NCBI RefSeq assembly: GCF_003184185.1
Contig: NZ_QHJG01000006.1
Location: forward strand, 1 to 64,000
DNA: 64,000 nt
DNA from: Legionella qingyii
Lineage (GTDB): Bacteria; Pseudomonadota; Gammaproteobacteria; Legionellales; Legionellaceae
Reading direction: 5' to 3'
In this document: piece after piece, positions 54,033-62,881 of the stretch
Numbering within the stretch: the first letter of the stretch is position 1
How the letters are laid out: the number at the start of each line of letters is the position of its first letter
Translations under genes and position numbers: made by a program
The notes under the pieces: generated by a model
Database searches by the model: none
The model's input: only the letters and a program-made list of their open reading frames with translations
What the model was told of the DNA's origin: nothing

Positions 54033-55541
54033 TCAGAGTTCAGCGAGTTCCCTTGCAGCATTAAGGTCCAGTTTTGTGATCAAGGAAAATACATGGTCCA
54101 TTTCCTGGGTTGAAAAGGAATTCTTTAAAAACTTCATGCAGCGATAAGTCAAAATAAGTGCGTCTAATGCTAAACCAGGTTCCCAGGCAATTAAATGATG
54201 TTTATTGATTAATTCCAGAATAAACGTTAAATAGGGTTTTAAAATCGATTGCTCATTTGCATCAAGCAATGATTCGCACATGGCCATGTAGGATAATAAT
54301 TTTACTTTGTTACTTATTGAGTCTTTGTGCAGCAATTCAATTTGCTGGCGAGACATATCGGCTTTTTGGGTATTCAAGTGAGCAATGACTTCTTTTATTG
54401 CTTGCAGTTGATTTTGCTCGATTGCAGATAATGTTTTCTCACTGTCTGTACTTTGTGAGCTCTTTTTTACGGTAAATAGGTTAAGTTGTGCTACGTAGTG
54501 TTCACTTAGAAAAGGAGTTTTGTCGCTAAATCTTAATTTTTCAATACCAGGTATTCTATTTATAAAATGAACCAATTCTCGTTTGGTTGTCTCATAGGCA
54601 GGATTAAATTTCCCATCGAGCTTTTGCAATGCATTAAGGCTAATTAAATTTAAATCGAGCCAAAAAGGTTCTTGAGGGAGCATTTCTTCTGCTGTAGCAA
54701 CTATTTCAGCCCAATTTCCCGTGTCTTGCACTTTTTTGATGCGTTCTTGATTGAAATACTCAGGAGGTTTTACCAGCGTCAATCCATCGTCGTTAAAAGG
54801 GATTCCTGTTATTCCGCTCCAGGATGCAACACGATTTAAATAATAAGCATAAGGATTGGATCGATCCTTTTCCATCAATTCGCGTGCGAATTGAGTGCAG
54901 AGAAGGAAGGCTGGTTCTAAACTAACACTTGATTCGTTCTGTCGATTTGAGCTCTGCATCTCAATAATCGTTTGTTCTTGTGCTGCTGTGGGTAGGGCAA
55001 TTACTTCAGTGGATTCGATTTTTTTTTGCAAATTTGAAAAAAGATCGATATTTACATTGCGTGTAAGTAATTCCCGCTCGAGATTTTTTAAGGTGCTAAT
55101 ACTTGGTTGCAGAAAATCTTCATCTTCCGAAACAAGTTTAATCTGCTTTAAATGATTCAGTGATTGGGTCGCATACCAGTTTAACGCTTCAATTTTGGCT
55201 TTCAGTCGGCCTTGGGGGTATGCTTCTTCCCAAAAATGTACAATAAAATCTAGAAGAAAATTTAACCCAGCTGCTAGTCCTCTAAATTGGTATTGGTGAA
55301 AGAGGCCATAAGCCAAATAAGAAGCGATTTGAATGTCTTTAGTATAATAGGTCAATAACTCAATCGAATTATCAATAATGCTCAACCAATGAACATCTGA
55401 TGATTGCCCGACTCGAGATAATTTTTGCACTTCATTGCGAATCAGGGTGTATTGAGAAAACTCATAACATTCTTGGCCTGCTCTATTGAGTCCTGGGATG
55501 GGTTGGGTTCCCAGGTTGGTAATCGAGTCAATTTTAAACAT
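54033..55541 (-). CDS. tssA: Type VI secretion protein TssA
   Basis: From the ATG at 55541 the protein is 502 residues. The N-terminal part is an ImpA_N domain (GTQPIPGLNRAGQECY, WLSIIDNSIELLTYYTKDIQIASYLAYGLF-like helices, and VHFWEEAYPQG), the mark of TssA. The C-terminus is helical and would form the oligomeric part. TssA primes sheath assembly at the baseplate. AGGG lies eight bases before this ATG, which overlaps the end of tssM; the frame runs to 55595 but would then start within tssM. Confidence 0.85.
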   Translation of the reverse strand: MFKIDSITNLGTQPIPGLNRAGQECYEFSQYTLIRNEVQKLSRVGQSSDVHWLSIIDNSIELLTYYTKDIQIASYLAYGLFHQYQFRGLAAGLNFLLDFIVHFWEEAYPQGRLKAKIEALNWYATQSLNHLKQIKLVSEDEDFLQPSISTLKNLERELLTRNVNIDLFSNLQKKIESTEVIALPTAAQEQTIIEMQSSNRQNESSVSLEPAFLLCTQFARELMEKDRSNPYAYYLNRVASWSGITGIPFNDDGLTLVKPPEYFNQERIKKVQDTGNWAEIVATAEEMLPQEPFWLDLNLISLNALQKLDGKFNPAYETTKRELVHFINRIPGIEKLRFSDKTPFLSEHYVAQLNLFTVKKSSQSTDSEKTLSAIEQNQLQAIKEVIAHLNTQKADMSRQQIELLHKDSISNKVKLLSYMAMCESLLDANEQSILKPYLTFILELINKHHLIAWEPGLALDALILTYRCMKFLKNSFSTQEMDHVFSLITKLDLNAARELAEL

Positions 55542-58500
55542 CGTATTCGCCCTGGGCCCAGCAATCAGTGATGGTTCTTGGAAGCTTCGATACATGGGAG
55601 AGATTCTTTTGTGCTACTTTATAATCTCTTTGTGCTGCAAAGTATTTTGCAATTTGCCACATGATGTCATGGCCACCTTTTATGTAGTAACTGACACGAA
55701 TTTTATCAATTTTATTCGCTTGTAAAAATTTCGCATGCTCTGGAAAATTATGCGGATAAAAATCTTTAATTCCAGTATCAAAGTCCTGTAAAAAGTGTAA
55801 AAACCCTTCATCTCCTTGATATGGAATTACTAATTTAGCACCTGGGAAGAACAGAGTAATCTCAGTTGGGCCACAACTTTCTAATTGCCAGTTAGGAATT
55901 TTTTGTTGTGACGGGTAATTATAGTTTTCCAGGCTGTATTCTTTTTCCTTACACTCAACATGTAATACCGTTTTATAAGGCAGTACTGTTGCTTTCACAT
56001 CTAGGTTTGTAGGTTGAGCATAAATCATTAAATTAACCGGGGAGCGCTCTTCAGGTTTTTGTTTCAAATGGCCTAATGCTTCCAGATCTTCATTAATTCT
56101 CATTCCAAAGGTTAACAACTGGTAATACTGCTCTTTAAACGGAAATTCATGACCTAAAATGTATCTGGGTAAGAAATGGGTTCCAATTTGTTTCATGAAA
56201 GGAAGGGCATATTTGTCATTAAAGATCCAGACAAGGCCACCTTTGGCAAATAAAGTTTGATTTAACTCTTCACCACTTAAAGCAATCGTTCGGAGATATA
56301 CTTCATCGAGCCACTTTTGTTGGATATAGCATGATGCAAAACGATTTGTATAGTCAATGTAATAGTCCAATGGACCACGCATCAGTGTCCAAAAAGGATT
56401 AGAAGCGTCGAGTTGGTCAAAATGTTCAAGAGCTCTTCTCATATCAACTAAAGCCTGATATGCCTGCATAACTAATGAAGATTGCCTGTCGACTTCAATT
56501 TGACTTAAATACAACTCTCGAGCATTCGTATAAGCCTTAACTGATTGTACGTAAGGCTCCTTATAAAGTTGCTTTAATAAATCACGATATCTCATATAAG
56601 ACTTGGCCGCATTCACTTGAGTGTTGAAATTTAACTTGTTAGCAACGCTCGGCGGTCTGTTATAAATATTACTCGGACTATCGGTTTTCCACTGAGAGGG
56701 CTTTTCCTGGAGTTTTTTCATCCAATCTGAAATCAGATCGGATAGCTGCTTAAATTCTATTCCCTGTTCGCTATTATGGCTGTACACCATGAGGTCGGAA
56801 AACTGTAAAACAAGTTGAATCCAACGAGGCTTGGCGAAGGGAAGGTTGCCCTGAAATTCCGATGCTAAATCTTGCAAGAAGGCATTATAAGGGCTGGTGG
56901 TTTGCAACATATCATTGAAGGTTTGATCCCATTCATATTGAAAGGCCAGAGTTTTAGTGCCTTTATAGAAATTAAGTGCAAAGTTTTTCCATACATTTAG
57001 ACGGGTTTCGGCATACCATACATCAAAGCTGCCTTTGGATCGGCTCATATCGATGTATAGAGGTAGAGCATGGTTAATTTGAACTAATAACGACTGAATG
57101 GCTGCAAATCCTGCTTTTGTGTATGCAGGGGCAATGAGGTAATCCTTGACAATATTGGAGCCTATCCAGAAGCTGTTTAATCCAAGCTCAGATGCATTGT
57201 CTTGAGTATTCGCCCATGCAAGCAGCCAACGCAAATCCGATGCCAAGAGATGTGATTGATCAAGCCAGAGTGTTAATTTACCGGCCTCACCGCGTAGTTG
57301 CTCGGAATTTGAATTCCAAATGACATAATCCTTGTATAAGGGGCCAAAGGTATTGAGAAAACGCTCCGGTAATCGATTGTATCCCAAGTATTTTATTTGT
57401 GGATCTGGCATCTGCATTAGGGTAGTGGGGCTTACACCGCTAATTATTTTGGCCTGGATTAAATTAATCCGACTCACCATATTCTGGACCAAATAGGCTT
57501 TCTGTGTGTCAGTAAGACCTCCATGAGTAAGCATTTGCTCCATTCGCTTATCAAGAAGCGCTAAGATGTATTGTTTAAAATGATTTACATATTGCTCACT
57601 GTAATAAGCATATAATCGATTTAAACCGCCTCGGTAAGGTAATATTTTAATTTGCAACTGATTTCTAAAAAGATCAAGCTGACCCATCAAAACATGATAA
57701 TCGCCAAACTGCAGTAAATTTTGTTCCAATTGATCCGAGAAGGATTCTTTTTTGGGTAAGGGCTTTATTAATTCAACTAAACGATTTGATGTAGCGTTAT
57801 AGACATAAATTAGATAACCTGCAGCAATAGCACCCGCAAAATACCAAACACCTAGATACTCCCATCTCCGCTTATTACGTTGTTTAATTTCGGAGTTTAA
57901 TAAAGACATGGGTCGGATGAGAGAGAGTTGTATTTGATCTATAAAATCATAATAAAAAACACTTTCTTCTTTGCCATTGTGCTGATATTCACCCAGCAAA
58001 TAAACCCCATGCAGTACTGCGGGCTCTGTATAGGGTGAGGAAGCAAAAAATAAACTGGTAAATCTTGAATAGTTTTCTTCAAGTTTTCTTAAAGTTGAGG
58101 GAAAGTTAAATACCGTTACATCGATTGGCTTTTGAGTATCAAATAAAACAATATCAATCACCTCATCCGCACGATTGCTGATGTAATTAAGTGGCTCTAC
58201 TGAAGTTGAATCTTTTAATGGATTGGTAACAATATAACCCATGGCTTGACTCCACAAGTTGTCAGGCATGAGTTCTACGTATTCATCAAAGCCGTTCAAG
58301 TCATTGCATTGGGTAATGCAAAAAAGTACTTGCTGGCGATAACCAGTCATAAGACTGACTTGATCCACTCTATCTTTCAATGTTCGAGCATGATGGGCAA
58401 TATCTGATTTATCGTCATTTAAGAGCTTGGTGGCGGGTAGTTCGATAACAATTTGATCAATAGGTGTAATTGTTTTCTTTTGACTCTTAATGTACTTAAG

Positions 58501-59025
58501 GAAATCAAGCCATTGTTTTTCTACTTTCTTTGATGTGTTGGATTCTAGGAGTTCTGCATCAACACACCATATGGCAAAATTATCGAGAACATAAACTTGA
58601 TTGCGTTGCAGGGCTTCGTCTTCAGCATCACCTACCATAAAGTGGGTATGTAATTTCAATCCATTAGAAAGAAGAATTGTTGTTTTACCAAAAAAAATAA
58701 TCCAGGGCATTTGCCAAAAACGCTTTGCTCCACCGGCGATATGATTTGTTTCTATATGATTCAGCGCATTTTCCAGGGTTAAGCGTAATCCTTCCGTCTC
58801 AATTTTTTCGCCGCTTTCTTTTGCTTTCGTAGCTTTTCTATTTTTATACCATTTTCTAATAGCCCAGGTAATGCTATCGAGTATTATAAATCCCAAAAGC
58901 ATTGCCAAGAAAATGAGTACTCCTACCCAAATTGGATAATCAAGATGAAATGTTATAAAAGTGGCATAGGCCCCCAAAATAACCACAAGCAAGATCCAAA
59001 AAATGATATGTCCTAATCGTCCCAT
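55534..59025 (-). CDS. tssM: Type VI secretion membrane protein TssM (IcmF family)
   Basis: The 1163-residue protein is full length. Two N-terminal membrane helices (about 6-27 and 32-52), a cytosolic NTPase-like domain and a third helix near 390-410 precede a large periplasmic part. The Walker A region reads PWIIFFGKTTILLSNG (GKT at 113-115): the GPPGS that normally comes before GKT is missing, so the P-loop is shortened and ATP binding doubtful. The periplasmic end (about 950-1130) has the TssM C-terminal pattern ending in a phosphate-like LVIPYQGDEG. TssM spans both membranes with TssL and TssJ. Confidence 0.92.
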   Translation of the reverse strand: MGRLGHIIFWILLVVILGAYATFITFHLDYPIWVGVLIFLAMLLGFIILDSITWAIRKWYKNRKATKAKESGEKIETEGLRLTLENALNHIETNHIAGGAKRFWQMPWIIFFGKTTILLSNGLKLHTHFMVGDAEDEALQRNQVYVLDNFAIWCVDAELLESNTSKKVEKQWLDFLKYIKSQKKTITPIDQIVIELPATKLLNDDKSDIAHHARTLKDRVDQVSLMTGYRQQVLFCITQCNDLNGFDEYVELMPDNLWSQAMGYIVTNPLKDSTSVEPLNYISNRADEVIDIVLFDTQKPIDVTVFNFPSTLRKLEENYSRFTSLFFASSPYTEPAVLHGVYLLGEYQHNGKEESVFYYDFIDQIQLSLIRPMSLLNSEIKQRNKRRWEYLGVWYFAGAIAAGYLIYVYNATSNRLVELIKPLPKKESFSDQLEQNLLQFGDYHVLMGQLDLFRNQLQIKILPYRGGLNRLYAYYSEQYVNHFKQYILALLDKRMEQMLTHGGLTDTQKAYLVQNMVSRINLIQAKIISGVSPTTLMQMPDPQIKYLGYNRLPERFLNTFGPLYKDYVIWNSNSEQLRGEAGKLTLWLDQSHLLASDLRWLLAWANTQDNASELGLNSFWIGSNIVKDYLIAPAYTKAGFAAIQSLLVQINHALPLYIDMSRSKGSFDVWYAETRLNVWKNFALNFYKGTKTLAFQYEWDQTFNDMLQTTSPYNAFLQDLASEFQGNLPFAKPRWIQLVLQFSDLMVYSHNSEQGIEFKQLSDLISDWMKKLQEKPSQWKTDSPSNIYNRPPSVANKLNFNTQVNAAKSYMRYRDLLKQLYKEPYVQSVKAYTNARELYLSQIEVDRQSSLVMQAYQALVDMRRALEHFDQLDASNPFWTLMRGPLDYYIDYTNRFASCYIQQKWLDEVYLRTIALSGEELNQTLFAKGGLVWIFNDKYALPFMKQIGTHFLPRYILGHEFPFKEQYYQLLTFGMRINEDLEALGHLKQKPEERSPVNLMIYAQPTNLDVKATVLPYKTVLHVECKEKEYSLENYNYPSQQKIPNWQLESCGPTEITLFFPGAKLVIPYQGDEGFLHFLQDFDTGIKDFYPHNFPEHAKFLQANKIDKIRVSYYIKGGHDIMWQIAKYFAAQRDYKVAQKNLSHVSKLPRTITDCWAQGEYDV

Positions 59026-59038
59026 TTGACTCTCTTGC

Positions 59039-59698
59039 TTACTTAATTAAATGTAAATAATTAGTTACTGTATTATTAATTACAAAATAAAAAAAGAAAT
59101 AAATGATTAAAATCACTGGAATAGGTAACAACCACCAAAGTACACTTCGATACTGATCTAATTTTGGAGGGATAATTTGTAAATTATCATTCTTATAAGC
59201 CAAAGGAAATGCAACAAATTCAGAAGGGTAGTTTGTCATGTTTAACCCATGACTTAGTTGTTCTAATGCAAAATTTTTATATTTTAATAAATCAGGTTTA
59301 TCCAGGGGTTTATGATAAACACCTTCAAATCCTAGGACCAAACATCGGTAATAAATTCTAACCAGGTCTTCTTGTTTGCTTGGGATCTTGCTTAAGCGGA
59401 CAAAAAACTCCTCCCCGGCGCTTGTTGTATTAAAATACTCAGCTTGTAATAATTTGTCTTGCCACTGTCTAACACCGGACCAACTTGTTTTTTGTACCAA
59501 TTCATCAATCCAGGCACAAACCGCAAATAAAGCGGAATTCAGATTATGCTTATCAACTTCATTTTCTTTTAATTTAATCTGAGCAATTAAAGAAGTAACT
59601 TTGCCCCTGAATTCATCATAGCTCACTGTCGCGAACTGATTTGTATTTAAACCCCAGACGTATTTAAATAATTCATAAAAAATAGTTTGAAGATTCAC
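59039..59698 (-). CDS. tssL: Type VI secretion protein TssL (DotU family)
   Basis: The 219-residue protein has the DotU/TssL cytosolic helical domain (CAWIDELVQKTSWSGVRQWQ, LLQAEYFNTTSAGEEFF, YRCLVLGFEGVY) and one membrane helix at the C-terminus (about 194-213, LLPIPVILIIYFFFYFV). It has no peptidoglycan-binding extension, so it is the short form. It forms the inner-membrane complex with TssM. It lies 13 bases before tssM. Confidence 0.93.
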   Translation of the reverse strand: MNLQTIFYELFKYVWGLNTNQFATVSYDEFRGKVTSLIAQIKLKENEVDKHNLNSALFAVCAWIDELVQKTSWSGVRQWQDKLLQAEYFNTTSAGEEFFVRLSKIPSKQEDLVRIYYRCLVLGFEGVYHKPLDKPDLLKYKNFALEQLSHGLNMTNYPSEFVAFPLAYKNDNLQIIPPKLDQYRSVLWWLLPIPVILIIYFFFYFVINNTVTNYLHLIK

Positions 59699-59699
59699 C

Positions 59700-61091
59700 T
59701 TACCCTCCTACCGCGACAATATCGATCACGATGTCTACAGGTGTTTTTCCAAGGTAAAAGGCAACTTTGCGTTCCAACTCGATTTTGGACCACATTACCG
59801 AATTATGATCAATATGATAATAAAGGCAGTTCGCACCTTTAGGTACTCCCTCTGGAGCTGAGATAAGTCTGGAAATCGGTGCTCCAGGTAAAGCAAAGTC
59901 TATATAATTTTCAATTTCTGAATGAGCACATAACTTACCAAAATCTTTTATCATTTCAGCAATTTCCTCTTGATCATTTTGTGCATACATAACTAAGAAA
60001 TAATTTCTGTTTTTTTGGATAAAATTATTACCCAGATCGGCCCAATAATGATTTTTCTCTTTAACCATGCGTCGGATGCGATCGGGATCAGCCGTAATGG
60101 CGATTAATAGCTTATTCATTAACTCGATAATCAGGTTAAAACTTTTACTCAAATTACTGTGATCGTAGATAGGTATAGCCGATACATTACCACTCCCACC
60201 TTCGAAAAAGTTAATCTCCGTAGAATAAAAACTTAATTCACCAATCATATGCTGAAGCAGACCGAACACTTGCCATGGGTGAACCGTTTTGGCATTGAGA
60301 TAATGTTCCATAACCGGGACATTTCGTAATAAAGAACGTAAAGAAAATAAACGTCCGAAGTTACTTTTATCTACTTGGGTACTGTATGAATCAAGTGGCT
60401 GTTTAAATTTTTCTAATTTACTCGTTGTCTTAACTAAATCACTTAGAAGATGATTCATTAATGAATTGAGATTTTTGTGTGCGGTGAGACTGACACAGGA
60501 AGGATAAAAATTAGGATCATAAACAACTTCATCTTTTGTTGTGCGTCTCAATTCTGCTACTTGGATGATCGAGTAATTATGGGTATTTTCAATTTCGAAT
60601 TCCCAAAATAATTTGACAACATAGTATAAGCATCTCAGATGAGCTTGTGCTCCTTGATGATAGTAGTCTGGAAGTTCATCACCCGCATTCCAACTAATAA
60701 AACGAGTATTCACATTGCTTAAATTGTCCAGATTCTCTACAACAGTTACGTTGCCTATATTTTTCGAAAGCTCTTTCACACCGATATACACTTTCAGTGA
60801 GTTTGCATTCGCTGGCCATTCCGACATAAAAGAACGAGGTAAAAATTTAGCATTAACATCAATTTCGACAAACTCGCCAGAGGGTAAAAAAAAGGCCATT
60901 TTTTCCACGTCGAAAATGCCGCTCTTTAGTGATTTTTCATTAACTACTAAATCAGTAAATCCCCAAAAAAAGGGGGTTATATAGCGTAAAAATTGAGAGT
61001 GTATATAATGTTGATTGAGTTCAGTATATTGAAAATGTTGGGGCTGTAAAAAAAGTCCATGTTCCCAATCAATTGGTGTATTCCAAATCAT
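59700..61091 (-). CDS. tssK: Type VI secretion baseplate protein TssK
   Basis: The 463-residue protein begins like TssK (PIDWEHGLFLQPQHFQYTE) and has its N-terminal beta-sandwich (FLPSGEFVEIDVNA) and helical middle, with AIPIYDHSNLSKSFNLIIELM in the C-terminal domain. TssK connects the baseplate to the membrane complex. It runs two bases from tssJ and one base from tssL, so it is part of one transcript. Confidence 0.93.
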   Translation of the reverse strand: MIWNTPIDWEHGLFLQPQHFQYTELNQHYIHSQFLRYITPFFWGFTDLVVNEKSLKSGIFDVEKMAFFLPSGEFVEIDVNAKFLPRSFMSEWPANANSLKVYIGVKELSKNIGNVTVVENLDNLSNVNTRFISWNAGDELPDYYHQGAQAHLRCLYYVVKLFWEFEIENTHNYSIIQVAELRRTTKDEVVYDPNFYPSCVSLTAHKNLNSLMNHLLSDLVKTTSKLEKFKQPLDSYSTQVDKSNFGRLFSLRSLLRNVPVMEHYLNAKTVHPWQVFGLLQHMIGELSFYSTEINFFEGGSGNVSAIPIYDHSNLSKSFNLIIELMNKLLIAITADPDRIRRMVKEKNHYWADLGNNFIQKNRNYFLVMYAQNDQEEIAEMIKDFGKLCAHSEIENYIDFALPGAPISRLISAPEGVPKGANCLYYHIDHNSVMWSKIELERKVAFYLGKTPVDIVIDIVAVGG

Positions 61092-61093
61092 AT

Positions 61094-61708
61094 TTATTTA
61101 TCCCAATATTTTTTTAAGGATTCACGATTCTTCTGTTTCGTGATTATTGTCTTTTTCGAAGAACTTTCAGTATAGTTAATTCCTTGTGACCCAAATTCAA
61201 GATAAATGGCAATTCGTCCCATTTGTTTTGTTTTTTTCCAAAAAGTAAGTGGATTCCATTTTTTAAATACAGGAATTTCATAGACGCGTACTGCATTTGC
61301 AGGAGTTAGGTTGAAGTATCCTGCAACAACAACAATTTTCTTGACCGCTGCCATGCGAGCAAGTGTAAAGGTTTGTGTCATACCTGGCGCAATAAAAAAG
61401 GTTTGAATATGGACTTTCTTGTTCGTTTGCGTGCTGTTATCTGCTTCCGTATCACCATCAAGCAATTGGCTGATACCTTCGGCATTCACTATTTGATTTT
61501 GTACATCTTCTATTTTCTCGACCTGGACTACAGCAAACTTCAACGTGTGCTTTCTATGGTCATACTGGTTCAAGTCCTTACTGGCTACAGCCCGAATAAG
61601 GATGGCATTATCTTGGTAGCTGCTTGCTAACTGCGGCTCTTTTTCCTTTCCACCTGTAGTGCATCCACCGATCATCAGAAATAAAATACAAAATATTATT
61701 CTTAGCAT
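61094..61708 (-). CDS. tssJ: Type VI secretion outer-membrane lipoprotein TssJ
   Basis: The 204-residue protein has a lipoprotein signal peptide (IIFCILFLMIGGC, lipobox IGGC, Cys 16) and the TssJ transthyretin-like fold: VASKDLNQYDHRKHTLKFAVVQ, FFIAPGMTQTF and VVVAGYFNLTPANAVRV. It anchors the T6SS envelope complex to the outer membrane and contacts TssM. It sits just before tssK. Confidence 0.9.
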   Translation of the reverse strand: MLRIIFCILFLMIGGCTTGGKEKEPQLASSYQDNAILIRAVASKDLNQYDHRKHTLKFAVVQVEKIEDVQNQIVNAEGISQLLDGDTEADNSTQTNKKVHIQTFFIAPGMTQTFTLARMAAVKKIVVVAGYFNLTPANAVRVYEIPVFKKWNPLTFWKKTKQMGRIAIYLEFGSQGINYTESSSKKTIITKQKNRESLKKYWDK

Positions 61709-61885
61709 GACGTTAATTTTATTATCCTTAACATAAGATGAGCGTTAATTAGTAACAAAATGAATATTTATTCCATAGTATCAGAACTCTATAGGAAACA
61801 ATAGATCCTCTATACGCTTTCCCAAAGTGAAAAAATTATAATTCAATCAATGCAATGAAATCATATATTACAATTCTAAGTTTGA
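61709..61885. other. Gap inside the T6SS cluster
   Basis: The 177 bases between tssG and tssJ hold no frame of note. It may carry a second promoter for tssJ-K-L-M-A; I see no clear boxes. Confidence 0.3.
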
Positions 61886-62881
61886 TTATTTTAGCCAGTA
61901 ACGTATTTTAAACATGTCTATTTCTTTCTGTGGTGACAACCAACTGACAACCCCTAAAATACTTGTGGTTTCACAGGTCAACCGTATTGGTTTGAAGCAA
62001 CCTTTATCTAAAATGACTTCAATAAAATAAGAGAATGGTTCTTTCACATAGAGCTGCAGGAGTAATTTTAATCGAGTTATATTTTCGGTATTTGCTAAAA
62101 ATGTAGGAAAAATATCCGCGCTTAACGGACCTATAGAAATGAGTAGACTATTACTGTTCGATTTATACTGACTACCTAGATATGCTGTTTTGCTTAAGCA
62201 ATGATTTTCTTTACCTATAAGACAATATTGCTCTTCAGGTATATCTTGCATTGACCGGAAAAATGAATAGACATTGAATGGTACTTTGAAGTAATCAGTT
62301 AATAGATTCTGTAAACTCCAAATTGACTTGGTATCAGAAACCCAATGACTGGCATACCGTAATAGGTAATTGTAATCAGGTATTTTTTCGCGTACCTCTT
62401 TGACTGCTAATCCAATAAATCCATAAAGTGCGTCTTTATAGAATTCATTATTTTGTTCAGAAAACTGTTCGAATAATCTGTTTTTTGACCATGCATCGTA
62501 CAGCAGCTTGTAAAGTCTTTTATGAAGAATATCTAGTAAGCATTTCATTTCATCAGAATCCAGATCATTATCTTGGATTAATTGTTCCGTATAAAATGTA
62601 GGTAAGGGAGAGGTTGTTCCATAAAGACTAAAAAAAGTGGCTGTCAGTGTAAATTGATTATCTTTTTGATTTTTTTGGATCTCATGAATATCTGTTTTAG
62701 GGAAGGCTAAACTTAATAAAGGAATGATATCTAATGATCCTTTAAGCCCTTTTTTCGCTTCATAAGCCAAGAGATGGCTAATTAAGCGAATTGCCTGGTA
62801 AAAATTAAAACTTTTAGGCTCAGTGAGTAGTTTATCTAAGATATTAAGCTCGGGTTGTTCAACCTCGGTTGCCATTTCCAT
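61886..62881 (-). CDS. tssG: Type VI secretion baseplate protein TssG
   Basis: The 331-residue protein matches TssG: LLTEPKSFNFYQAIRLISHL near the start (the FF-QAVRLLE region of the family), PLLSLAFPKTDIHEIQ, LYGTTSPLPTFYTEQ (the G-x-x-GPLP motif) and GIGPLS-like ISIGPLSADIFP. It forms baseplate wedges with TssF and TssE. Starts at 62881 or 62875 are possible; GAGG spacing favours 62875. It overlaps the end of tssF by about 40 bases. Confidence 0.92.
   Translation of the reverse strand: MEMATEVEQPELNILDKLLTEPKSFNFYQAIRLISHLLAYEAKKGLKGSLDIIPLLSLAFPKTDIHEIQKNQKDNQFTLTATFFSLYGTTSPLPTFYTEQLIQDNDLDSDEMKCLLDILHKRLYKLLYDAWSKNRLFEQFSEQNNEFYKDALYGFIGLAVKEVREKIPDYNYLLRYASHWVSDTKSIWSLQNLLTDYFKVPFNVYSFFRSMQDIPEEQYCLIGKENHCLSKTAYLGSQYKSNSNSLLISIGPLSADIFPTFLANTENITRLKLLLQLYVKEPFSYFIEVILDKGCFKPIRLTCETTSILGVVSWLSPQKEIDMFKIRYWLK

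Noticed and set aside
55534..59025. TssM as the Dot/Icm protein IcmF
   Set aside because: Its neighbours TssA, TssK, TssJ, TssG and TssF belong to type VI secretion and no other icm/dot gene is present.
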